64,000 nt of DNA from Mycolicibacterium peregrinum (GTDB taxonomy: Bacteria > Actinomycetota > Actinomycetes > Mycobacteriales > Mycobacteriaceae): contig NZ_LZSO01000012.1 of assembly GCF_001665785.1 (NCBI RefSeq), positions 248,001 to 312,000 on the forward strand, in the 5' to 3' direction. Each line of letters opens with the position of its first letter. The stretch's first letter is position 1. Shown here piece by piece: positions 1-9,461 of this stretch. The notes below the pieces were generated by a model. It did no database searches, was not told the DNA's origin, and saw nothing but the letters and a program-made list of their open reading frames with translations. The translations under genes were made by a program, and so were the position numbers.

Positions 1-305
1 AAGTACTCGGCCTCGAGCAGATCGGCATTGTCGTCACCGGTGAAGGTGCCGTCGTAGCCTTCGGTGCGCTGGGTGTAGAGGCCCATCCACCGGAACCGGC
101 CGCGCAGGTCGTCCTTGGCGATGCTGGCAAAGCCGTCGCGCGAGTAGACGTTGAGGATGCGGTCCCGCACGTTGAGTGCGTCGTCTTCCTGCTTGAACTG
201 CTCGTTGTGGTTGAGCGGGTCGCGGCTGCCCAGCGCCCACTGGCCTTCGTCGCGGGGGCGCTTGGCGGGCCGGTCGGCCTTGGCGGGGGCCTCGGGGGTT
301 GTCAC
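1..305 (-). CDS. sirA: Sulfite reductase (ferredoxin), N-terminal part
   Basis: Assimilatory siroheme/4Fe-4S sulfite reductase that reduces sulfite to sulfide in the cytoplasm for cysteine synthesis. Only the first 101 codons are inside the window and the gene runs off the left edge. The translated start contains DEGQWALG and RFRWMGLYTQR followed by GYDGTFTGDDNADLLEAEY, a block typical of mycobacterial SirA (formerly NirA). The start is the GTG at 305-303, preceded at 7 bases by GAGGAG (318-313). That ribosome site sits in one arm of a short hairpin (312-330), and a polycysteine leader ORF lies further upstream, suggesting cysteine-responsive translation. In M. tuberculosis the gene also lies close to hemN. 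The siroheme and cluster cysteines are outside the window. Confidence 0.9.
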   Translation of the reverse strand, partial: MTTPEAPAKADRPAKRPRDEGQWALGSRDPLNHNEQFKQEDDALNVRDRILNVYSRDGFASIAKDDLRGRFRWMGLYTQRTEGYDGTFTGDDNADLLEAEY

Positions 306-311
306 TGTTGT

Positions 312-330
312 GCTCCTCGGAGAAAGGAGC
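312..330 (-). promoter_or_regulatory. Hairpin covering the sirA ribosome binding site
   Basis: GCTCCT (312-317) and AGGAGC (325-330) form a 6-bp stem with a 7-base loop. On the minus-strand transcript the 3' arm contains the GAGGAG Shine-Dalgarno of sirA. A hairpin here would hide the site. Seen directly; the regulatory role is inferred from the polycysteine ORF upstream. Confidence 0.5.
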
Positions 331-429
331 TGGCAGACAGATCGCGCACATCACCGGTGGCTGTCCGGCGGCGCAGATCCGGTGCCAGCTGAAACTATGG
401 GGCGGGCGGGGTCCGAAATCAACGCATGA

Positions 430-486
430 TTAGGGCAGACAGCAACAGCTACATACGCGCTTGAAATCGACATGCCGACGAGCCAC
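430..486 (-). CDS. Putative polycysteine leader peptide of sirA
   Basis: A short minus-strand ORF ends in VCSCCCLP followed by TAA at 432-430. Read from the GTG at 486 it encodes 18 residues (MARRHVDFKRVCSCCCLP); an in-frame ATG at 534 is an alternative start. The RRHVD core and the run of cysteines near the stop resemble the short leader peptides found before sulfur-assimilation genes in actinobacteria, some of which are leaderless cysteine-responsive attenuators in mycobacteria. It lies about 120 bases upstream of sirA on the same strand, with a hairpin over the sirA SD between them. No clear -10 hexamer is visible at the right distance from either start, so the start is uncertain. Confidence 0.6.
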   Translation of the reverse strand: MARRHVDFKRVCSCCCLP

Positions 487-628
487 CAGCGCAATGCGGG
501 TGGTGCTGTTGTGGGCGGCAGTCACGCCCGACATTCTGCCACGATTGTCGCCACCTGCCCTAACCGGGCCATATTTGCGCTCAGGGTGAGCAAAAGTCGT
601 CGCTGGACAGTCTGGGAAAATAAAAACC

Positions 629-1831
629 ATGAGCACCCGCACCGCGCCCGTCGGCAAGCCCCGGTTGGCCCGCGCTGGGTCATGCTCTTCGCGCGAGCGC
701 TCATCGGGGGGCAGCCCGTTCGGCATCTACATCCACGTGCCGTTCTGTGCCACCCGGTGCGGATACTGCGACTTCAACACCTATACGGCCGCCGAGTTGG
801 GTGGCGCCAGCCCGGACGGCTGGATGGCCGCGCTGCGCGTCGAACTGGCCCTGGCCGCCGCCACAGTCGGGGCGGTGCCGGTGCAGACGGTGTTCGTCGG
901 CGGCGGCACACCGTCGCTGCTCGGCGGCCACGGCCTGGCTGCGGTGCTGGGTGCGGTAAAGGACAATTTCGACCTGGCCGCCGACGCCGAGGTGACCACC
1001 GAGGCCAACCCGGAATCCACCTCGCCGGAGATGTTCGCGACGCTGCGCGAGGCCGGCTACACCCGGATCTCACTCGGCATGCAGTCGGCGGCGCCGCAGG
1101 TGCTGGCGGTGCTGGACCGCACGCATTCCCCGGGCCGCGCGCCCGCAGCGGCGTTGGAGGCCAGGGCGGCGGGATTCGAACACGTCAACATCGATCTCAT
1201 CTACGGGACGCCGGGGGAGACCGACGACGATCTGCGGCGCTCGATCGACGTCGCGCTGGGCGCCGGCGTCGACCACGTGTCCGCGTACTCGCTGATCGTC
1301 GAGGACGGCACCGCCCTGGCGCGCCGGGTGCGCCGCGGCGAGATCGCCCGGCCCGACGACGACGTGCTCGCTCAGCGTTACGAACTGCTCGACACCCGCC
1401 TTTCGGCGGCGGGCCTGCACTGGTACGAGGTGTCGAACTGGAGCACTGAGGGCGGGGAGTGCCGGCACAACCTCGGCTACTGGAACGGTGGCGAGTGGTG
1501 GGGCGCGGGGCCTGGAGCTCATGGGTTCCTGGGCGATACCCGGTGGTGGAATGTCAAGCATCCCAATGCTTATGCGCAGTCGCTGACTGAAAAGCATTTG
1601 CCGATCGCGGATTTCGAGGAGCTCGACGACCGGGACCGCCATGTGGAGGAAGTGATGTTGCGGGTCAGGGTGCGCGACGGCCTGCCGCTGTCGCTTCTCG
1701 ATGCCGACGAACTGACTCGGGCCGAAACACTTTGTGGCGAGGGGCTTCTCGCTCTTCATCACGACGCCCTCCTGCTGACCGACCGTGGCCGGCTGCTCGC
1801 CGATGGAGTCGTCCGCGACCTGCTGGGATAG
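629..1831 (+). CDS. hemW: HemW-type radical SAM protein (heme chaperone; annotated coproporphyrinogen III oxidase-like)
   Basis: Radical SAM protein of the HemN/HemW group, 400 aa. Near residue 50 it shows the HVPFCATRCGYCDF signature, giving the CxxxCxxC motif for the 4Fe-4S cluster that binds SAM. The fourth cysteine typical of genuine HemN is not seen, so HemW (heme trafficking/insertion) is the better call than oxygen-independent coproporphyrinogen oxidase, although many annotations still say hemN. Later blocks GGGTPSLL, EANPES, SLGMQS, DLIYGTPGE and the C-terminal GAGPGAHG agree with the family. Length matches the M. tuberculosis homologue except for a slightly longer N-terminus. ATG at 629 has no obvious SD. 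Confidence 0.88.
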   Translation: MSTRTAPVGKPRLARAGSCSSRERSSGGSPFGIYIHVPFCATRCGYCDFNTYTAAELGGASPDGWMAALRVELALAAATVGAVPVQTVFVGGGTPSLLGGHGLAAVLGAVKDNFDLAADAEVTTEANPESTSPEMFATLREAGYTRISLGMQSAAPQVLAVLDRTHSPGRAPAAALEARAAGFEHVNIDLIYGTPGETDDDLRRSIDVALGAGVDHVSAYSLIVEDGTALARRVRRGEIARPDDDVLAQRYELLDTRLSAAGLHWYEVSNWSTEGGECRHNLGYWNGGEWWGAGPGAHGFLGDTRWWNVKHPNAYAQSLTEKHLPIADFEELDDRDRHVEEVMLRVRVRDGLPLSLLDADELTRAETLCGEGLLALHHDALLLTDRGRLLADGVVRDLLG

Positions 1832-1905
1832 AGGCCCCCTGCCGGGTGTTCTGTGAAGATTCTGTGAGCCAGCTGTGTTCGGGTGCCTGAAATCCATGCG
1901 GATGA

Positions 1906-3357
<1,452 letters not shown>

Positions 3358-3551
3358 CATGTGAGTGAGCTAACACCTGGCCGCGGTCCCGGGCAATGTC
3401 GACGACGGTAGGCATTCCCGCCCCGTCGAACGGTAAACGTGCACGTCATCGCCACTGCGGCACCTCCCAGTGGATTCACAGGATTGGTTCGGGGTACCAC
3501 CCCTGATTCGTCGGGCGATGTGCCACTATTGTCCGCATGTCGGCACGCTAT

Positions 3552-3570
3552 TTAGGCAAGGCTATCCAGA
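3552..3570 (+). promoter_or_regulatory. IdeR-like iron box before the 6-MSAS-type PKS
   Basis: TTAGGCAAGGCTATCCAGA matches the 19-bp IdeR consensus at 14 of 19 positions by eye, as good as or better than the boxes before mbtI and mbtB. It ends 27 bases before the ATG of the PKS. This places the PKS in the iron-starvation regulon (inference). Confidence 0.72.
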
Positions 3571-3597
3571 CTTCGACGCAGTCGGAATCCTGCTGAC

Positions 3598-6500
3598 ATG
3601 GCAATCGAGGCTTCGACCCCGGAACCCATCGCCGTCATCGGGCTGGGCTGCCGCGTCGCGGGCAACATCGCGACCCCGTCAGACTTCTGGAACTTTCTGC
3701 TGGAAGGGCGCAGCAACGTCACCGAGGTGCCCGACGAGCGATGGGAGCCGTACCTGCGGCGCGACCCGCGAAACGCCGCGGTGCTGCGCGAGGTCACCCG
3801 GCTGGGCACCTTCCTCGACGACCTGCCCGGATTCGACGCCGAGTTCTTCGGCGTCGCACCGCGCGAGGCCGAGGTCATGGACCCCCAGCAGCGGCTGGCA
3901 CTGGAGGTCAGTTGGGAGGCGCTCGAACACGCCGGGGTATCGCCGAGGGCACTGGCCGGCAGTGACACCGCGGTGCTGATGGGCGTCAACTCCGACGACT
4001 ACGGCAAGTTGATCATGGAAGACCTGCCGGGGATCGATGCCTGGACAGGTATCGGAACCTCGCTGTGCGGTATCGCCAACCGGGTGTCGCACCTGCTCGA
4101 TCTCCGCGGACCGAGCGTGGCGCTGGATGCGGCGTGTGCGGCCTCGTTGGTCGCTGTGCATCAGGCATGTCAGATGCTGCGGGCCGGTGAGACGTCGCTG
4201 GCACTGGCCGGTGGCGTCAGCGCGCTGATCGGCCCGGGCCTCACCCGTGTGCTGGACGAGGCCGGGGCCACCGCCCCGGACGGCCGTTGCAAGACCTTCG
4301 ACGCCGCCGCCGACGGATACGGCCGCGGCGAAGGCGCAGGCGTCGTCGTGCTCAAGCGGCTCGCGGATGCCCAGCGCGACGGTGACCGTGTCCTGGCGGT
4401 GGTGCGCGGCGGTGCCACGGCCCAGGATGGCCGCACCGTGGGCATCATGTCGCCCAACGGCGCTGCCCAGGCGGACATGTTCCGGCTCGCCTGCCGGATG
4501 TCGGGCGTCGACCCGGCCGGCGTCGGGTACATCGAGGCGCACGGAACCGGGACCCCCACAGGTGATCCCACCGAGGTCGGCGCGCTCGCCGAGGTGTATG
4601 GCGTCGGGCGGACCGAGACGAACCGGTGCCGCATCGGGTCGGTCAAACCGAACATCGGCCACCTCGAAGGCGGCGCGGGTGTGATGGGCCTGATCAAGAC
4701 GGTCCTGGCGCTGCACCATGAGGCGATCCCGCCCACCGCCGGACTGCGGCAACTCACCGGTGCGGTCGACTGGGCCAACAGCGGCCTGCGGGTGCCCACC
4801 GAAGTCGAGCCCTGGACCCGCACCGACACCCCACGCCGGGCTGCGGTGTGCAGCTACGGCTACGGCGGCACGATCGCGCACATCCTGCTCGAAGAGGGCC
4901 CGGTCGATTCAAATCCTTTGGAGAACAGGACTTCTGGTGCGCTGATCGTCCCGATCTCGGCACGTTCCGGACCGCGACTGGCTCGCCAGGCCGAAGTGCT
5001 GGCCGACCACTTGCGGGCCGGACACCAGGACGTGGCGCCGGTGGCCGCCACCTTGTGGGCCCGGCGCGGTCACGAACCGGTCCGGGCCGCGGTCGTCGCC
5101 GAGCACCGGCATGAGTTGATCGCCGGCCTCGACGCGTTGGCTCGAAATGAATCCCTTGACAACCTGGTCACCGGCGCGGTGCCGGGCGGTCAGCCTCGGG
5201 ATGCGGTCTGGGTGTTCTCCGGGCACGGTTCGCACTGGGTCGGCATGGGCCGTGAATTGCTCACCGCTGAACCCACTTTCGCCAGGGTCATCGACGAGGT
5301 CGACGAGGTGTTCGGGCCTGAACTGGGGTTCTCCGCCCGGGCCGCGCTGAGCAGCGCAGACCTCGGTGGCACCGACCGGATCCAGGCGTTGACCTTCGCG
5401 ATGCAGGTCGGGTTGGCGGCAGTGTTGCGCGAGCGCGGCGTGCGACCGGCGGCGGTGATCGGGCACTCGGTCGGCGAGGTCGCGGCGTGCGTGGTCTCCG
5501 GGGTGTTCGACCTACACCAGGGTGCAGCAGTGGCCTGCTATCGGGCCCGCGGTTTCCGCGCCGTGATGGGTTGCGGCGCGATGGCTTTGGTGCGGCTGCC
5601 GTTCGACCAGGCGGAGCAACGGCTTGCCGGCCGCACCGATGTGGTGGCAGCCATCAGTGCGTCGGCGGAATCCTGCGTCATCTCGGGTGTCGCGGTAGCC
5701 GTCGAGGAGGTGTGCGAAGCCTGGGCGGAGCAGGGTGTGGTGGTGCGTCGGGTCAACACCGACGTGGCATTCCACAGCCCCGCCATGGACGACCTGACCG
5801 GTGCCCTGGCCGAGAATGTCGCCGGCCTTCGTCCGCCGCGCGAGGCGGCGATCCCGCTGTACACCACCGCGCTGGCCGATCCGCGTTCCACCGCGCCGCG
5901 CGACGCCGACTACTGGGTGCGCAACCTGCGCGGTCAGGTCCGGTTCGCCGAGGCCGTCACGGCGGCCGCCGAGGACGGACACCGGCTGTTTCTCGAAGTG
6001 TCCGCGCATCCGGTGGTGTCGCACTCCGTCGTCGAAACACTGCTGCATCTGGGTATGGACGAGCACGCCGTCATTCCATTGCTGCGTCGTAATGCGCCCG
6101 AACCTGCCGCTGTCACGACCGCCGTCGCATCTCTGTACTGCCACGGCGCGGACGTCGAACATGATGTCGCCCAGGATGATCCGTGGGATGCCGACCTCCC
6201 GGTCACCCAGTGGCAGCACCGCCGCTTCTGGCGGGTACCCACGGCGGCCTCCGGCGCGAGCGCGGTGCACGACACCAGCAGCCACACGCTGTTGGGGGGA
6301 CGCACCGAGGTGGCCGGAACTGTCGCAACGCGGATGTGGCAGACCCGGCTGGACTTCGAGACCCGGCCCTACCCCGGGGACCACCCGGTGCAGGGCACCG
6401 AAATCGTTCCTGCCGCAGTGTTGTTGAACACCTTCCTGACGGCGGCCGGCGCGGGCGCCGTATCGGAGTCAGGGGGCGCCGCACTCACCGAGGTGCGGCT

Positions 6501-8775
6501 GCGCACGCCCGTGGCCCCGGCCCGTGCTCGCGATCTACAGGTGGTGCTGGCCGACCGCGAGCTGACCCTCGCGTCACGGTTGGCCGATGCCGCCGAGGAT
6601 CAGGACGGCGGGTGGTTGACGCACAGCAGTGCGGTCGTCGGTCATGCCGAAGCCGACGAGGACGTCGACCTGGCTGCGGCCCGGGTACGTTGCCCCGAGC
6701 AGTTGTCGCCGCGCCACGTGATCGACACCCTCGCCGAACTCGGGGTCGCCGCGATGGGATTCGATTGGGACATCAAGGATCTGCGCCGCGGTGACGGCGA
6801 GCTGCTGGCCCGGGTCAGCTCCGCCTCCGACGGCGCGCAGCCCGGCACCTGGGCGTCGCTGGTGGACGCAGCGACCTCGGCCGCCTCGACGATTTTCGAC
6901 GGACCGCCGCGGCTGCGGATGCCCGCCCGCATCGAACGGGTCCAGGTGCACGCCGCACCGCCGGCCACCGCGATGCTGTCGGTCCGGCGCCGGCCGGGGA
7001 CCACCACCACCGATGTGGTGATCGGCGACGCATCCGGGTCGGTTCTGCTGTCGATCGGCGGGATGACCTTCGAGGAACTGGAGAATCCGGGGCGCGAACT
7101 GTCGGCCGCGGACACGCGCCGGATCGTGCACCGGTTGGCCTGGCATCCGGTATCGGCCCGTGACGAGAGGGCACCCAGCGGGGTGGTGTTGGTCGGCGGC
7201 GACGTCGACCGGCTGGAAGCCGCGGTCGATGACCTGACCGGGGCCGGGGTGCCCTACCGTGCGGTTGAAGATCCCGCCGAGCTGGACTCGATCGTCGAAT
7301 TCGGCTCGTTGCCTGCAGAACTCGGCGATTCCGCGGTGGTGCTGGTGTTGCCCCGTGACGATGACTCGCCCGAGGGTGCCGTCGAACTGGTGACCAGCAC
7401 ACTCGCGCTGCAGCAGCAACTCGGCCTGTCCGCCCGGCTGTGGGCGCTCACCGTCGGCGTCCACGAGGGCGACAACGTGACTCACGCGCCGCTGTGGGGG
7501 CTGGGCCGGGTCGCCGCCGCCGAGCATCCTCAGCTGTGGGGCGGCGTGCTGGATGTGGCCGACGGACGCCTGCCCCTGACGGCGCTGGGATCGCTGGCCG
7601 GGCACGGCGTCCTGGTGGTCCGCGACGGGGTGGCACAGGCGGCCCGCCTCGCAGCGTCGAGTCCGGCGGTTGCCACGCAGGCCAACCCGATGCAGTGCAC
7701 GCCGGGCGGCACCTACCTGATCACCGGTGGCACCGGCGTGCTCGGCCTGCGGATGGCGCAGCGCCTGGCCGACCTCGGTGCCCGCCGCCTTGTGCTGCTG
7801 TCGAGGTCGGGCCTGGGGGAGCGCTCGACCTGGGTGGACAACGAGCAGTCGGCCGCCGTCCGTGCGGTCACCGCGCTGGAGGAGCGCGGCGTATCGGTCA
7901 CCGTCGCCGCCGTCGATGTCGGCGCACCCGGCTCGGCCGATGCCCTGCGGGACCTGCTGCGTCCGCTGCCGCCGGTACGTGGGGTGATCCATGCCGCGGG
8001 TGTGGAAGCCGGTGCACTGCTGATGAATACGACCTCCGATGAGTTCGCCACGGCCATGCATCCCAAGGTGCACGGCACCCTGGTCCTGCACGAGGTTTTC
8101 CCCCCGGAACAACTCGACTGGATGGTGCTGTTCTCCTCCTGCGGTTATCTGGCCGGCTTCCCCGGCCAAGGTGCCTACGGCTGCGCCAACTCCTTCCTCG
8201 ACGGGATGGCCCGGCACCGGCGTGGACTCGGGGACCGCACCACCGCGGTTGCCTGGACCGCGTGGCGCGGGCTGGGCATGGGCTCGGCCTCGGAATTCGT
8301 GGCCACCCAGCTCGATGCGCTCGGCATGGGGATGGTCGGTGCCGACGACGCGATCCGTGCCCTCGATCTGGCGATGCGTGAAGACACCGCCAACGTTGTG
8401 GTGCTGCCGGTCCTACCGGCTGCCGCCGCGGTACCGATCCTGGTGGACGTGGCGCCTGAGGAGGAACCCGACGACGACTCGTCGCCGTCCACCGCGGGGG
8501 AGTACGACCCCGAACTGCTCGCCGCCCACGTATTGACCGCGGTGGCAGGCCAATTGGGGCTGTCGGAGACCGACGTGAACGTCGACCTGCCGTTGGTGGA
8601 GTTGGGCGTCGACTCGATCATGACGGTGCGGCTGCGCCGCCAGCTGGAGAAGCAGACCGGGCTGTCGCTACCGCCGACCCTGCTGTGGGAGCACCCCACC
8701 GCAGCGGCCGTCACCGCCAGGATCATCGAGCTGATGGCCCCGGCGGTGGAATGCGAGGTTCGGGCCGGGGGCTAG
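3598..8775 (+). CDS. Iterative type I PKS, 6-methylsalicylic acid synthase type
   Basis: 1725 aa, single module KS-AT-DH(TH)-KR-ACP, the size and order of bacterial 6-MSAS enzymes. KS: DAACAASL with Cys180, AHGTGT with His315, NIGH with His355. AT: GHSVGE with Ser624 and VAFH around 723-726, fitting malonyl-CoA. DH/thioester-hydrolase region: DHPVQGTEIVPAAVLLNTFL with His929; the GTEIVPAA block is characteristic of 6-MSAS enzymes. KR: GGTGVLG near 1376 and an FSSCGY...YGCAN active site near 1510-1530. ACP: LGVDSIM with Ser near 1673. There is no enoyl reductase or C-terminal TE. Predicted to condense one acetyl and three malonyl units to 6-methylsalicylate. An IdeR-like box precedes it. Its stop overlaps the convergent gene by CTAG. 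The exact product is inference; orsellinate would need no KR/DH. Confidence 0.85.
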   Translation: MAIEASTPEPIAVIGLGCRVAGNIATPSDFWNFLLEGRSNVTEVPDERWEPYLRRDPRNAAVLREVTRLGTFLDDLPGFDAEFFGVAPREAEVMDPQQRLALEVSWEALEHAGVSPRALAGSDTAVLMGVNSDDYGKLIMEDLPGIDAWTGIGTSLCGIANRVSHLLDLRGPSVALDAACAASLVAVHQACQMLRAGETSLALAGGVSALIGPGLTRVLDEAGATAPDGRCKTFDAAADGYGRGEGAGVVVLKRLADAQRDGDRVLAVVRGGATAQDGRTVGIMSPNGAAQADMFRLACRMSGVDPAGVGYIEAHGTGTPTGDPTEVGALAEVYGVGRTETNRCRIGSVKPNIGHLEGGAGVMGLIKTVLALHHEAIPPTAGLRQLTGAVDWANSGLRVPTEVEPWTRTDTPRRAAVCSYGYGGTIAHILLEEGPVDSNPLENRTSGALIVPISARSGPRLARQAEVLADHLRAGHQDVAPVAATLWARRGHEPVRAAVVAEHRHELIAGLDALARNESLDNLVTGAVPGGQPRDAVWVFSGHGSHWVGMGRELLTAEPTFARVIDEVDEVFGPELGFSARAALSSADLGGTDRIQALTFAMQVGLAAVLRERGVRPAAVIGHSVGEVAACVVSGVFDLHQGAAVACYRARGFRAVMGCGAMALVRLPFDQAEQRLAGRTDVVAAISASAESCVISGVAVAVEEVCEAWAEQGVVVRRVNTDVAFHSPAMDDLTGALAENVAGLRPPREAAIPLYTTALADPRSTAPRDADYWVRNLRGQVRFAEAVTAAAEDGHRLFLEVSAHPVVSHSVVETLLHLGMDEHAVIPLLRRNAPEPAAVTTAVASLYCHGADVEHDVAQDDPWDADLPVTQWQHRRFWRVPTAASGASAVHDTSSHTLLGGRTEVAGTVATRMWQTRLDFETRPYPGDHPVQGTEIVPAAVLLNTFLTAAGAGAVSESGGAALTEVRLRTPVAPARARDLQVVLADRELTLASRLADAAEDQDGGWLTHSSAVVGHAEADEDVDLAAARVRCPEQLSPRHVIDTLAELGVAAMGFDWDIKDLRRGDGELLARVSSASDGAQPGTWASLVDAATSAASTIFDGPPRLRMPARIERVQVHAAPPATAMLSVRRRPGTTTTDVVIGDASGSVLLSIGGMTFEELENPGRELSAADTRRIVHRLAWHPVSARDERAPSGVVLVGGDVDRLEAAVDDLTGAGVPYRAVEDPAELDSIVEFGSLPAELGDSAVVLVLPRDDDSPEGAVELVTSTLALQQQLGLSARLWALTVGVHEGDNVTHAPLWGLGRVAAAEHPQLWGGVLDVADGRLPLTALGSLAGHGVLVVRDGVAQAARLAASSPAVATQANPMQCTPGGTYLITGGTGVLGLRMAQRLADLGARRLVLLSRSGLGERSTWVDNEQSAAVRAVTALEERGVSVTVAAVDVGAPGSADALRDLLRPLPPVRGVIHAAGVEAGALLMNTTSDEFATAMHPKVHGTLVLHEVFPPEQLDWMVLFSSCGYLAGFPGQGAYGCANSFLDGMARHRRGLGDRTTAVAWTAWRGLGMGSASEFVATQLDALGMGMVGADDAIRALDLAMREDTANVVVLPVLPAAAAVPILVDVAPEEEPDDDSSPSTAGEYDPELLAAHVLTAVAGQLGLSETDVNVDLPLVELGVDSIMTVRLRRQLEKQTGLSLPPTLLWEHPTAAAVTARIIELMAPAVECEVRAGG

Positions 8776-9461
8776 TCAGCGGGCGTCTCGGCCGGTGGAA
8801 TCGGCTGGTCGTCATGGCGTGGGCCGAAGAATCCGAAGCTCTCGATCATCTGATCAGAGGGCTCAGGTGTCCATTCCCATGCCGCGATCTGGCGCTGGGA
8901 GCGGCGGCTGAAGGAGGCACGGAGCAATTCATAGCCGTCGGTGTGCAACCGCGTGGCCGGCTGCCCTGAACCGCAATTCCATTGCCGGCCCCGCTCGTCG
9001 TGAATCAGCACCGTTGTGGAGTGCCGGAGTCGCCTTCCGAGGTACAGCATCAATGCCTCCAGGAACGGCTGCCAATGTTCACGGTCCACCCGAGGAAGCC
9101 CCAGCGCTTCATGTAGGTCTGCCTCGTGACAGATCGCGTCCGCGGCCAGGTTGGGTCCGAAGATCTGGTCGTCTGTCAGGAGAGCATCAGCTGCCGGGCC
9201 GACGCGATCCCATTCGGCGAGAAGGTCGTCGATCGGCTTGTGTCGTCGTTCCTCGACGTGGCGCGCTGTCCATTGATCGCTCGTCACCCCGTCCAACCGT
9301 CCGCTGGCCGCGTCGGCGGCACCTCCGACCAAGTGCGCCAACAACTCGTGCACGGTCCAGCGTGGCGTGGCGGGTACGAACATGAGACGCTGTTCGTCGT
9401 TCAGCGTGGCGGCCAGCTCACTCACCCGGCCGCGGACCGCGCGATAAGTCTGCTCAAGCAT
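8772..9461 (-). CDS. DinB-fold / mycothiol-dependent maleylpyruvate isomerase-like protein
   Basis: 229 aa. The N-terminal half resembles the MDMPI_N/DinB-like metal-binding four-helix family common in actinobacteria: PRWTVHELLAHLVGG near residues 33-47 and AICHEADLHEALGLP near 109-123 supply the likely metal-binding His/Glu positions. Members act as thiol-dependent transferases or isomerases, often with mycothiol; the substrate here is unknown. The ATG at 9461 lies inside the end of the upstream flavoprotein gene (40-bp overlap), so the two are translationally coupled. The stop shares CTAG with the convergent PKS stop. Not a usual mbt-cluster gene. Confidence 0.7.
   Translation of the reverse strand: MLEQTYRAVRGRVSELAATLNDEQRLMFVPATPRWTVHELLAHLVGGAADAASGRLDGVTSDQWTARHVEERRHKPIDDLLAEWDRVGPAADALLTDDQIFGPNLAADAICHEADLHEALGLPRVDREHWQPFLEALMLYLGRRLRHSTTVLIHDERGRQWNCGSGQPATRLHTDGYELLRASFSRRSQRQIAAWEWTPEPSDQMIESFGFFGPRHDDQPIPPAETPAD

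Larger units (their letters stand above)
306..628. promoter_or_regulatory. Divergent sirA/hemW intergenic region
   Basis: About 320 bases between the two divergent genes. On the minus strand it holds the polycysteine leader ORF and the SD hairpin of sirA. It also contains an imperfect inverted repeat at 575-595 (GCTCA-GGG-TGAGC flanked by TTTG and AAAA) that could lie in either promoter. No Shine-Dalgarno is visible before hemW. The M. tuberculosis genes rpfD and Rv2390c, which sit here in that species, are absent. Confidence 0.5.

Noticed and set aside
472..1449. 325-codon plus-strand open frame overlapping hemW
   Set aside because: Composition is Arg/Gly/Ala-rich with no motif; it is an alternative frame of the GC-rich hemW gene.
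6574..8217. 547-codon minus-strand open frame inside the PKS
   Set aside because: Antisense frame of the KR/DH region with no recognisable domains; long shadow frames are expected at this G+C.
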